Under the pieces are notes generated by a model that saw only the letters and a list, made by a program, of their open reading frames with translations, searched no databases and was not told the origin of the DNA. Below are positions 7,363 through 14,682 of a stretch of 14,988 nt of DNA, piece by piece (within the stretch, counting starts at the first letter, position 1; each line of letters starts with the position of its first letter). Location: positions 1 to 14,988 of the forward strand of contig JADFOU010000017.1 of NCBI GenBank assembly GCA_022562655.1, read 5' to 3'. Source of the stretch: a candidate division TA06 bacterium (lineage in GTDB: Bacteria; Hydrothermota; DG-26; E44-bin18; JADFOU01). The position numbers were made by a program, and so were the translations under genes.

Positions 7363-7661
7363 TTTCAAGAAAAAGAGGAGAAAAGGTCTGTTTCCTATCC
7401 CCAATCTACTACCTACTATTCATAGTTTACAGTCAAAAGTCTGCATTACTGAAAAGTCAAAGGGTCAAATTTATACAATTGACATGAGGATCTCTTGTAG
7501 TTTTCTTTTTTTGGTGAAATTAGAAATGATTTTATATGTTAGACCTTAATTTTTTATTGTTGCCAAAGATTTTCCTGTCAATTCCTTCCTACTGAAGAAC
7601 CGTTTTTCGATGTCGGGTATATCAAATGTCTAGAAATTACCTTTTGTTACATGCATGTCGG

Positions 7662-8567
7662 CTATAACTTTACAAGCAGGCTCACCCTGTGGGAGTTGCC
7701 GAGTTCTCCATAGGGGGCATACGCGTAGTCAACACCTATCTTCTGGAATATGAAGCCAAATCCTGCCCTCAGTCCAGAAAGAACACCAAGGTCTGAGCCA
7801 CTCTTGTAGCCAGCCCTGATGGCGAAAAGTGGGGCGATCTCGTACTCAGCACCAACTGAAAGGCTGGCTTGGTCGTCATTCGGGACACTGAGATCAGCGG
7901 CCAACACCAATCCAACCTCGGGGATCTTCCCGGCGGCTCCCATCCTTAAGGTGAGAGGCAAGGGATAGCTCTCTTGAACGAGTTTCAGATTTGTCCCCAG
8001 GTTCTGAACCGTTATTCCGAAACTGACCCCGGTCTGGGGAGGCTTAAGAATGACCCCAGCATCTACAGCAAAAGCAGACCCTCCCTCCTCTTCATTCTTC
8101 TCAATGATCGTCTTTAAACCTCCCCCAACGGATATAAGCCTGCTTACTTCACGGGCATAGTAGAGACCCACAGCAAGATCCCAGGCGGAAAACTCAGATG
8201 TGGGCAATGCGTTCTCGTCCATGCCCATGATTGTCCCTGATGCCCAATAGTTGACGGCTAACCCAACACTACCCCCATTACCCACAGGCGAGGCAATGCC
8301 CAGATAGTCATGGCGCATGTCCAGAAAGTGAAAGTTGTGCATGAAAGCAAGTTGAGGACCTCTGAGTCCGGCAATTCCTGCTGGGTTCCAATAGAGGGCA
8401 TTCACATTGTCAGTCAGGGCGGTGTGCGCCTCGCCCATTCCTATCGCCCTCCCATCAACCCCCAGTTTGAGGAAGACCGCCCCCGCGCTTCCTGGCTCCC
8501 CTCCAGATAGCGGAAGGGGGGAGAGCAGGGACCCCCAAACGGCTAAGAGAACCCATTTCGTTTTCAT
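7662..8567 (-). CDS. PorV/PorQ-family outer-membrane beta-barrel protein
   Basis: The 301-residue protein has an N-terminal signal peptide (hydrophobic core about residues 5-20). Its N-terminus is characteristic of the PorV/PorQ family: AFxxLGxxxRAxGMGEAHTAL with DNVNALYWNPAG, seen here from about residue 30 to 63. The remainder is a series of alternating, glycine-rich amphipathic strands ending in a beta-strand VSLLVKL, as expected for an outer-membrane barrel. In Bacteroidetes, PorV is the type IX secretion shuttle that receives cargo from the translocon, and relatives are widespread in candidate phyla. The neighbour is a secreted protein with a sorting-like C-terminal domain, which supports a role in its export or attachment; a FadL-like transport function is the alternative. 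The start is supported by a perfect AAAGGAGGT 4 bases upstream. It lies 30 bases after the propeller gene and is certainly co-directional. Confidence 0.82.
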   Translation of the reverse strand: MKTKWVLLAVWGSLLSPLPLSGGEPGSAGAVFLKLGVDGRAIGMGEAHTALTDNVNALYWNPAGIAGLRGPQLAFMHNFHFLDMRHDYLGIASPVGNGGSVGLAVNYWASGTIMGMDENALPTSEFSAWDLAVGLYYAREVSRLISVGGGLKTIIEKNEEEGGSAFAVDAGVILKPPQTGVSFGITVQNLGTNLKLVQESYPLPLTLRMGAAGKIPEVGLVLAADLSVPNDDQASLSVGAEYEIAPLFAIRAGYKSGSDLGVLSGLRAGFGFIFQKIGVDYAYAPYGELGNSHRVSLLVKL

Positions 8568-8597
8568 TAAAACCTCCTTTTCCCTACATTACTGTAA

Positions 8598-10241
8598 CTA
8601 CCTTATCACCGATAGCTTACCCAGCTTCTTCTCCCCCTGGGGATTGGAGATATAGTAGATATAGATTCCGCTGGCCACATCTCCATCCCAGGTAGCCGAG
8701 CCATCTCCATCTCTCTCCTCAATCTCCTCCACAAGATTTCCACTGATGTCGTAGATCCTTACAGTTGCCTCTCCAGTTAGACCGGAGAAGTAGATCCTCT
8801 GGTGACCCACATAGGGCTTGTATGGGATTGGGTAGACCTTTAGGTTATCTAAATTTGGAGCAGCCAAGGTCTTCACCACCCAACCCCTGACGAAATAGAT
8901 GTTTCCGGATGGATCCTCCGAAAAGTCCTGCCAGACCAAGAAGAAATTGGTCACCGTATCGACCAGGGCAACCTTGAGACTTGGAGGATAAAAGGCATTT
9001 CCAAAATTACCTCCGGATGTTCCGGTGTACGTATTGGCCAGAGACTGAGAGGAGATGAAGGATCCAAGACTGTCCGAATAAGCAGTCATGTAGATCCCAA
9101 AGGTGCCAGACACGGCTGGATTGCTGTGCCAGCCAACTACCATAATCCCTGTGGGATCAATGGAGATGTCTGGGCGGAAGTTCTCGTAGCGAAGCGAAGT
9201 ATCTGGATCCCACCAGTTGACTCTCACATTGGCTGAAAACGTGCTCCCCGCATCAGCCGAGCTTGCAAACCAGAGATCGGGATTTGCGTTACCTCCAGCT
9301 CGTCGGGAGTCTTCCCAGCACATCAGGATGTTCCCGTTGTTCCTGTTGACAAGAACGGCGGGATTCCCTCTGTAGTGCTGCGTATCCTCATCGTTTACCT
9401 TGACATCCACACCCATAAATGTCTGGCCATGATCATTTGACTTGTTGAAGTAGATATAGGGATGGGGATCTTGGTTAGAACCTCCTGTCCCTCCTGCCCA
9501 GGCAACGTATACCCATCCGCTGTCGTCCAGGGAAATGTAGGGATGCCGATTCACGCTGCTCGGATTATTGTCAACTATTCCGAGATCCTGGAAGTTGTTT
9601 CCTCCATCAGTCGAATAGGCTATGCGGATTTGAATACTCCCGGTTCGATTGTCCGCCCAAACAACATAGATGTAGGTAGTGGTGTCGCTCCAGCTGTCCA
9701 CTGCAATTTTAGGTTGAGGGCCGAAGTTTACGCCAGAGTCGAAGTCATTGACTACCTGCACCCCCCTCAGTGTGTCTGCTGTGGTGAAAGATAATCCACC
9801 GTCAGTGGATTGGGTGAAGTAGATCTTCCACATATTGTCGATCCAACTCTGCCAGACCACATAGATGTTCCCCTCACTGTCTACATCGAGCCAGGGATTG
9901 ATATCGTTGGTATCCGGCGAGCTGCTGAGAGGGATATTTGGAGTCGTGAAGGTCGTCCCTGTGTCTCTGGAGATGGCGAAATAGATATCGTAGAAAGCAT
10001 CATTTCCCCTGTCGTCCTGCCAGACAACATAAATGTTGAGACTATCATCTAATACCGTGATGGGATGGTCAGCGGCGTGGGTTGAGAACCCCGGAGCGTC
10101 GTCAACCCTAACCCAATACCCAAAGACTATTTTTCCCCCCCAGGGAAGGGGATCTTGGGGGGGAGGCTTGGCTTGAGTTTGAAAGACAGGTACGATTAGC
10201 AGAGCGGAAACCATACTCCAGATTTTGGCACAGCATACCAT
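8598..10241 (-). CDS. Secreted seven-repeat Asp-box (BNR) beta-propeller with C-terminal type IX sorting-like domain
   Basis: The 547 residues begin with a signal peptide (hydrophobic 9-20, likely cleaved near QAKPPP). Five Asp-boxes of the form S-x-D-x-G-x-x-F are visible at 91-98, 145-152, 210-217, 268-275 and 328-335, with a degenerate sixth near 388-395. Each follows a strand with a conserved tryptophan: YVVW 71-74, YVVW 127-130, YVVW 192-195, YVAW 245-248, LMCW 306-309, VVGW 368-371 and FLVW 434-437. The seven copies suggest a six- or seven-bladed propeller. The sialidase arginine triad and catalytic residues are not recognisable, so I do not call it a sialidase. The last 80 residues (LKVYPIPYKP, VRIYDISGNLV, ATWDG, ASGIYIYYI, KKLGKLSVIR) form a FlgD-Ig/type A sorting-like domain. 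The start is supported by AGGAGGAGGT. Likely exported and displayed or released with the help of the downstream PorV-like protein. Confidence 0.85.
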   Translation of the reverse strand: MVCCAKIWSMVSALLIVPVFQTQAKPPPQDPLPWGGKIVFGYWVRVDDAPGFSTHAADHPITVLDDSLNIYVVWQDDRGNDAFYDIYFAISRDTGTTFTTPNIPLSSSPDTNDINPWLDVDSEGNIYVVWQSWIDNMWKIYFTQSTDGGLSFTTADTLRGVQVVNDFDSGVNFGPQPKIAVDSWSDTTTYIYVVWADNRTGSIQIRIAYSTDGGNNFQDLGIVDNNPSSVNRHPYISLDDSGWVYVAWAGGTGGSNQDPHPYIYFNKSNDHGQTFMGVDVKVNDEDTQHYRGNPAVLVNRNNGNILMCWEDSRRAGGNANPDLWFASSADAGSTFSANVRVNWWDPDTSLRYENFRPDISIDPTGIMVVGWHSNPAVSGTFGIYMTAYSDSLGSFISSQSLANTYTGTSGGNFGNAFYPPSLKVALVDTVTNFFLVWQDFSEDPSGNIYFVRGWVVKTLAAPNLDNLKVYPIPYKPYVGHQRIYFSGLTGEATVRIYDISGNLVEEIEERDGDGSATWDGDVASGIYIYYISNPQGEKKLGKLSVIR

Positions 10242-10442
10242 GGCACCTCCTCCTCTTGTGAGCTATAGAGGCAGATCTTTACATTTGACGTTAAGACAAT
10301 TGGATATTTTCTATTCTCGGTTGAAATTTGAAATGGCTTCGGTTGTCATAACCTCATTTTACATCACTGTTGAAAATCCTGAGTTAGTCGAAGGGTCGAA
10401 TATTCTCTCATCAACTCATCCTTACTATCAGTGAGTATTATC
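10242..10442 (-). other. Untranslated leader of the propeller/porV operon
   Basis: About 190 bases separate the predicted sigma-54 start site (near 10432) from the propeller ATG. No gene is seen. The stretch contains a REP-like motif (10378-10394) and ends with a strong ribosome-binding site (AGGAGGAGGT, 10255-10246). I find no recognisable riboswitch. Confidence 0.4.
10378..10394. repeat. REP-like imperfect palindrome
   Basis: CCTGAGTTAGTCGAAGG can fold as CCTGAG/CGAAGG with tandem G-A mismatches around a 5-base loop. It closely resembles the dispersed palindromic element CCTGAGC-x-TGTCGAAGG found in many bacterial genomes. Only one copy is present in this window, so its repetitive nature here is inferred. 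Confidence 0.35.
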
Positions 10443-10443
10443 A

Positions 10444-10458
10444 GCAAAAATCGTGCCA
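10444..10458 (-). promoter_or_regulatory. Sigma-54 (RpoN) -24/-12 promoter of the propeller/porV operon
   Basis: The minus strand reads TGGCACG-ATTT-TTGC followed by T, a complete match to the -24/-12 consensus, with GG (10457-10456) and GC (10445-10444) 10 bases apart. Transcription would start near 10432. No comparable sigma-70 promoter was found between the rpoD terminator and the propeller gene. This is the second sigma-54 pattern in the window, in front of the other accessory operon. Confidence 0.7.
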
Positions 10459-10554
10459 TCTTCTTGGAAGGAGCTTTCATCTTTTAAACTTTTGAGATTT
10501 CATAACTTATTATTTTGATATTACGAGGGAAACGAGAAGAGAGTGTATGATTCT

Positions 10555-10568
10555 TTACACGATTGTAA
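10555..10568. promoter_or_regulatory. Palindrome TTACA-N4-TGTAA, candidate enhancer site
   Basis: A perfect 5+5 inverted repeat (TTACACGATTGTAA) is centred about 130 bases upstream of the predicted sigma-54 start site. That is where dimeric enhancer-binding proteins usually bind. The site also lies between the rpoD terminator and the promoter, as expected for an activator site. No second copy was found in the window, and the activator is unknown. Confidence 0.3.
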
Positions 10569-10620
10569 CGTTTTCATTACTCCAAATTATCTTAGCTAAA
10601 GGGAAAAGACATTTTTTCTA

Positions 10621-10658
10621 AAAAAAACCGCCAAAGAGTTTTTCACCCTTAGCGGTTT
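10621..10658 (-). terminator. Intrinsic terminator downstream of rpoD
   Basis: In the minus-strand RNA, AAACCGCUAAGGG pairs with UUCUUUGGCGGUUU-type sequence: 7 Watson-Crick pairs at the base continue through G-U wobbles to a 13-bp stem, followed by further U residues to 10621. The wobbles would be C-A mismatches in the plus-strand RNA, so the fold is specific to rpoD transcription. It lies about 140 bases after the rpoD stop codon. Confidence 0.8.
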
Positions 10659-10734
10659 CTTATAGAATTGTGACGTCTGAGTTCTTGTCTTATCGGAGGA
10701 GGATTAATTTTTTGTAGCGGTAAAGTCACCGGCC

Positions 10735-10749
10735 TGCCCGAATCGGGCA
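10735..10749. other. Perfect short hairpin in the rpoD 3' region
   Basis: TGCCCG-AAT-CGGGCA forms a perfect 6-bp GC-rich stem with a 3-base loop, about 50 bases after the rpoD stop. No U-run follows on either strand, so it is not a standard terminator; it may stabilise the mRNA end. I checked it for a tRNA T-arm and found no tRNA around it. Confidence 0.35.
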
Positions 10750-10798
10750 ACTGCCACCATCCTTTTCCTACCACTGCTGCTGCCAACTATTTTGAGTT

Positions 10799-12760
10799 TC
10801 ATTCCGGCATCTCAAGGAATGGCCTGAGAGCCCTCGACCGCGTTGGGTGTCGAAGCTTTTTCAAGGCCTTCGCCTCGATCTGTCTCACCCTTTCCCGGGT
10901 GACCTCGAAGATCATCCCTACCTCTTCCAAGGTCTTTGGATAATCATCTTCCAAGCCAAATCGGAGTTGAAGGATCTTCTGTTCTCTCCGGCTCAAGGTG
11001 GAGATCACCTTTCGGAGTCGATCTTGAAGCATCATGAGGGCGGCGGAGTGAGCGGGTGAGATCTCTTTTCGGTCTTCGATGAAATCCCCAAAGTGGGACT
11101 CCCCATCTTCCCCGATGGGACGGTCCAGGGAAATCGTCTCCTGAGCGACTTTATAGACACTTTCCACTTTTTCCATAGGGAGTTCCATACGGTGTGCAAG
11201 TTCTTCCGGTGTGGGTTCCCTTCCAAATTCTTGAACAAACCCTCGAGAAGTACGAATCACTTTGTGCATGATCTCAATCATATGCACAGGAACCCGAATG
11301 GTTCTGGCTTGATCTGCAATGGCTCGGGTGATGGCCTGCCGGATCCACCAGGTCGCATAGGTGCTGAACTTGTACCCTTTCCGATAGTCGAACTTGTTGA
11401 CTGATTTCATCAAGCCACTATTTCCCTCCTGGATCAGATCCATAAACTCTAAACCTCGATTTGTGTATCTTTTCGCTATGCTGATGACCAGTCGAACATT
11501 TGCCTCGACCATCGACTGTTTTGAATGACGTATCTCTCTTTCAGAATTTCTGATAGTCTCCATCAAATTCTTGAAGGTCTCTATTTCGAGCATCGTACCT
11601 TCTTGGATTTGTTCCCATTCTCTGTGGATCTGTCGAATCTCCTTCGCCGTGGAGAGGGCTTCCCCTCGAGTCAATCCAGTCTTTTTCTCGATCTCCTTTC
11701 CGATCTTACTCCACCTTCTTGAGACCTTCAGGATCTCCTCCGAAGAGAGAGACCATTTCTCCTCCTCTTTCTTGAGCCTCTTTTCACCCTCATTTATCCT
11801 CTCCAAGGTTTCCCTCATTTGACATACCCATCTTGCCCGCTGTTTATGGGTGATAGAGAAATCAAGAACCCTATCAATCGTTCTTCTTCGGAGAACCTCC
11901 AATATCTTTCCAGTGGCTTCCAGTAACTCCCGTTGAAGTTCTTCCCTTGTCTTTTTAGTACCGAGGGATATCTTTGCCGCCTTTCGGATCCGCTCAAGTT
12001 CCTTCTGAATTTGACGGATCACTTTGGCAGCTTGGAGAATTTCATCTCTGGAGAAACCGAGATCTCTTTTCACCCCTCTTTCGATTTTGCTCCAAGTTCT
12101 GGAGAGTTTCGAGATCTCATCCGTCGAAAGTCGAAATTTCCTCTCGATTTCTTGAATCCTCTTGAACCCCTCTACAACTCCTTTAGAGTCCTCTTGTATT
12201 TTCATCATCTCGCCGGATATTTTCTGGAGGGTACGCATCATTCGGAGAATCTTATACTTTTCTCTCCAGCCAGAATAACGAGGGGGCCAAGCACTGGTAT
12301 CTACTTGAATGATCTCCGCGACTGGAAGTTCTCCTTTTGAGAGGGGCTCTTGCTGCTCGTAATAACTCTTGATTGTATCCATTGATGAGAAGATGGCTAC
12401 ATTGATCCGACGATATCCTTCTTCAATCTGCATGGCAATCTCGATCTCTTTCTTTCGAGTGAGTAGAGGAACCCTGCCCATCTCCCGAAGATACAATCGG
12501 ACTGGATCATCGAATTTCACTCGAGACGTTTTCTCTTTTATTTCAAACTTGGGAGGCTTCTCTTCTACCAGGTCTTGGATGTGATACCCCATATTTTGAA
12601 GTTTCAGGATCAATTCTTCCAGCTCTTCCGAAGTCACCAGATTATCTGGAAGATGAGCGTTGATCTCCTGATAAGAGATCTTGCCATCATCGCTGGCGAG
12701 CTCGATGAGTTCCTCAATGAGGTGTTCCAGATTTACAGCCCCTTTTTCTTTCTCCTCCAT
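10799..12760 (-). CDS. rpoD: RNA polymerase primary sigma factor, sigma-70 (RpoD)
   Basis: It directs RNA polymerase to -10/-35 promoters. The 653 residues show region 1.1 (about 10-62), region 1.2 (DPVRLYLREMG, 85-95), a long helical non-conserved region (about 120-410), region 2 with FMDLIQEGNSGLMK (439-452) and the -10-reading segment FSTYATWWIRQAITRAIADQ (465-484), region 3 with REPTPEELA, and region 4.2 with TLEEVGMIFEVTRERVRQIE (610-629). All determinants of a group 1 factor are intact. Unusually, residues 211-260 and 338-387 are similar to each other, about half identical at a constant offset of 127 (WSKI at 223 and 350, IRQI at 248 and 375): an internal duplication within the non-conserved region. 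The start is supported by GGAGGG 8 bases upstream. It follows dnaG by 17 bases and is followed by a strong terminator. Confidence 0.97.
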   Translation of the reverse strand: MEEKEKGAVNLEHLIEELIELASDDGKISYQEINAHLPDNLVTSEELEELILKLQNMGYHIQDLVEEKPPKFEIKEKTSRVKFDDPVRLYLREMGRVPLLTRKKEIEIAMQIEEGYRRINVAIFSSMDTIKSYYEQQEPLSKGELPVAEIIQVDTSAWPPRYSGWREKYKILRMMRTLQKISGEMMKIQEDSKGVVEGFKRIQEIERKFRLSTDEISKLSRTWSKIERGVKRDLGFSRDEILQAAKVIRQIQKELERIRKAAKISLGTKKTREELQRELLEATGKILEVLRRRTIDRVLDFSITHKQRARWVCQMRETLERINEGEKRLKKEEEKWSLSSEEILKVSRRWSKIGKEIEKKTGLTRGEALSTAKEIRQIHREWEQIQEGTMLEIETFKNLMETIRNSEREIRHSKQSMVEANVRLVISIAKRYTNRGLEFMDLIQEGNSGLMKSVNKFDYRKGYKFSTYATWWIRQAITRAIADQARTIRVPVHMIEIMHKVIRTSRGFVQEFGREPTPEELAHRMELPMEKVESVYKVAQETISLDRPIGEDGESHFGDFIEDRKEISPAHSAALMMLQDRLRKVISTLSRREQKILQLRFGLEDDYPKTLEEVGMIFEVTRERVRQIEAKALKKLRHPTRSRALRPFLEMPE

Positions 12761-12777
12761 GGGTGAATCCCTCCGGT

Positions 12778-14505
12778 TTAAGTTTCTTTTCGAATCAATG
12801 CCATCTCTTCACTTATTTTTTTATATTCCCGTTCGAGGACTCTCAATTTTTCCCCTTGGGCGTTCTTCATCTCTATCTTGATGACCTTTCTTTTCTCGTC
12901 TTTTCCATGACTTCGAATCTTACCAATGCAACCCTTTGCCTCTTCATAGAAGTTGAAGGATTCATCCTCCAGGAAAAGGATCTCAGAGAGTTCACTCCTT
13001 GCCTCATGGCTCAGGTTTAGTCCCAAGAGGGTAGCCGAGTCCATCTCCTTTGGATTTTTCAATATTTTATCAATCATCCCTCTCGCCATCGGAGACGAAA
13101 AATCTTCCAGAGTTAATGCGGTCTTCACCTCTTGTAAGATCTTTTCATTTCGCCTCATCAACCCGATGAGCCGAAATTCAACCTCTTCAATTCCTTTCTC
13201 TTTCAGGATTTTGGGGTGCGAACCCCGTGTTTTGGACTTTGGAAGAGCCTGGAGAAGGGTCTCTGGAAGGAGGGTAAGCCGTTCGCCCAACCGTTCCGCA
13301 TAGAGTCTACGCCTCACCGGGTCACTGATCTGTCCCACGGTGAATGCCATCTCCCGGACAATCTTTTCCTCTTCCCTTTTGGCATCGTATCTCTCCTGGA
13401 GATGGTCGAGTTTGAAATGGATAAATTCTTTCGAACCCTTGAGAAAGGTCTCGAAACCCTCCTTTCCCTTTTCTGTGAGGAAAAGAGCAGGATCCTTCCC
13501 TTTTTCGAGAGAGAGGACTTCCACTACCAGCCCCTGAGGGAGGAGGAGGTCACCCCCACGGAGGGCGGCTTCTTTTCCTGCGAGATCTGGGTCATAGAGG
13601 AGGAGAACCCGAGGAGTATAACGACCCAGAAGCCTTCCTTGTTCCGGCGTTAAGGCAGTTCCAAGGGAGGCAACGACATTCCGAAATCCCGACTGATAGA
13701 GGGTGAGAAGATCTGTATACCCTTCTACCAATATTGCCTTCTCCCTTTTGCGGATCTCTGTTTTGGTCTGATAGAGTCCATAGAGCCCCTTTCCCTTCTG
13801 ATAGATAGGGGTCTCAGGGGTATTCAGATATTTGGGTTCATTTCCTTCTCGGATCACCCTTCCCCCGAAGCCCACAACTCTTCCTGAGGGGTTCATAATG
13901 GGGAAGAGGATTCTCTCACGGAAACGGTCATAGAATCCACCCTCCTCCCTCTTAATCGCAAGTCCTGCCTTATGAAGGTCATCGGCGGGGATGGAGTTTT
14001 TCCGTGCCCATTGAAGAAGTCGATCCCAGCCGGAGGGGGCGTAACCGAGACGAAAGGTCTGGATAGTTTCTTCCGTGATCCCTCGATTTTTAAAGTATTC
14101 CCTTGCAGTTTTTCCTTCCTCTCGGGTCAAGAGGTCGTGGTAGAACTTTGAAGCAAGCTCATTCACCCGGTAGAGGCGATCCAGTCCCTCATCCCTTTCT
14201 CTAGGTTCGTAGGTCGGGAGAGGGATCCCAGCCCTATTTGCCAGAAACCTCACCGCCTCTGGAAAGGAGATCTTTTCTGATTCCACCAAAAAGGTGAAGA
14301 CATTTCCTCCGATACCACAACCGAAACAGTGATAGACCTGCCGCTCAGGTGAAACGATAAAGGAAGGTGTTTTCTCTTCATGGAAGGGGCAGAGGGATTT
14401 GAAAGACCTCCCTGCTTTTTTTAGAGGGAGATACTCCGAGAGGAGAGCGACGATATCTGTCGCCTCCCTTACTTCCATAATCTTTTCCTGGGGAAGTCGG
14501 TTCAT
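12778..14505 (-). CDS. dnaG: DNA primase (DnaG)
   Basis: It makes RNA primers at the replication fork. The 575 residues have the CHC2 zinc ribbon (C39, H42, C60, C63) with the surrounding LCPFHEEKTPSF and YHCFGCG, an RNA-polymerase-like domain (FRERILFPIMNPSGRVVGFG, 195-214), and the TOPRIM domain with the catalytic E261 in VEGYTD and the metal-binding D305 and D307 in YDPDLAG. The C-terminal helicase-binding region is present but divergent, as is usual. Length and residue positions closely match E. coli DnaG (581). The ATG at 14505 gives the normal family N-terminus (PQEKIMEVREATDIV); the ribosome-binding site AGGA is close to it. Directly upstream of rpoD, as in the macromolecular-synthesis operon, but rpsU is not directly in front. 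Confidence 0.97.
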   Translation of the reverse strand: MNRLPQEKIMEVREATDIVALLSEYLPLKKAGRSFKSLCPFHEEKTPSFIVSPERQVYHCFGCGIGGNVFTFLVESEKISFPEAVRFLANRAGIPLPTYEPRERDEGLDRLYRVNELASKFYHDLLTREEGKTAREYFKNRGITEETIQTFRLGYAPSGWDRLLQWARKNSIPADDLHKAGLAIKREEGGFYDRFRERILFPIMNPSGRVVGFGGRVIREGNEPKYLNTPETPIYQKGKGLYGLYQTKTEIRKREKAILVEGYTDLLTLYQSGFRNVVASLGTALTPEQGRLLGRYTPRVLLLYDPDLAGKEAALRGGDLLLPQGLVVEVLSLEKGKDPALFLTEKGKEGFETFLKGSKEFIHFKLDHLQERYDAKREEEKIVREMAFTVGQISDPVRRRLYAERLGERLTLLPETLLQALPKSKTRGSHPKILKEKGIEEVEFRLIGLMRRNEKILQEVKTALTLEDFSSPMARGMIDKILKNPKEMDSATLLGLNLSHEARSELSEILFLEDESFNFYEEAKGCIGKIRSHGKDEKRKVIKIEMKNAQGEKLRVLEREYKKISEEMALIRKET

Positions 14506-14569
14506 CTTCCTAAAGTTAAAGTTCTTCTTTTATTGAAGGCAGCAACTTCTTAAAATAGCGTATCTTATA

Positions 14570-14597
14570 AGTATAGTCAGTATTCAGTTTTATGCAA
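14570..14597 (-). promoter_or_regulatory. Sigma-70-like promoter of dnaG-rpoD
   Basis: TTGCAT (14597-14592), a 16-base spacer and TATACT (14575-14570) precede a start site near 14562, about 57 bases upstream of the dnaG ATG. The -10 matches 5 of 6 and the -35 matches 4 of 6 consensus bases. No -24 GG element lies upstream, so this is not a sigma-54 site. Confidence 0.45.
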
Positions 14598-14682
14598 GGG
14601 TTTAGAGGTATTTTATTTGAATTCCTTTCCTTGTTTCAAGAAAGTTTATTCGAAACCCACCTTTTCTTAAAAACGCATTTCC

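Larger units (their letters stand above)
7128..7661. other. Long intergenic regulatory region between the porV-like gene and the beta-oxidation operon
   Basis: No convincing gene is seen in about 530 bases. The region is AT-rich compared with its neighbours. It holds a sigma-54-type promoter at its left end (7183-7197), paired GTCATG repeats (7294-7319), a UUCG-capped hairpin (7345-7362), several GTCAAA words between 7430 and 7475, and a 10-bp palindrome ACATGCATGT (7649-7658) just after the upstream gene. A sigma-70-like pair, TTGACA (7581-7576) with AATAAA (7558-7553), 17 bases apart, also points towards the operon but has a poor -10. I see no clear intrinsic terminator for the upstream gene on the minus strand. 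Confidence 0.6.

Noticed and set aside
10364..10480. A 38-codon minus-strand ORF before the propeller gene
   Set aside because: It has no good ribosome-binding site and contains both the sigma-54 promoter and the REP-like motif, so it is most likely chance.
10543..10599. 18-codon ORF beginning at an ATG after GGAG
   Set aside because: The ribosome-binding site is only 2 bases from the ATG, and the frame overlaps the candidate enhancer palindrome.
10735..10749. Possible tRNA or attachment site at the GC-rich hairpin after rpoD
   Set aside because: No cloverleaf, no T-arm consensus and no repeated flank; it is only a short stem-loop.
12778..14505. Long plus-strand frames opposite dnaG, rpoD and the other genes
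   Set aside because: They are antisense shadows of well-supported genes, with no family-like sequence and no ribosome-binding sites worth noting.
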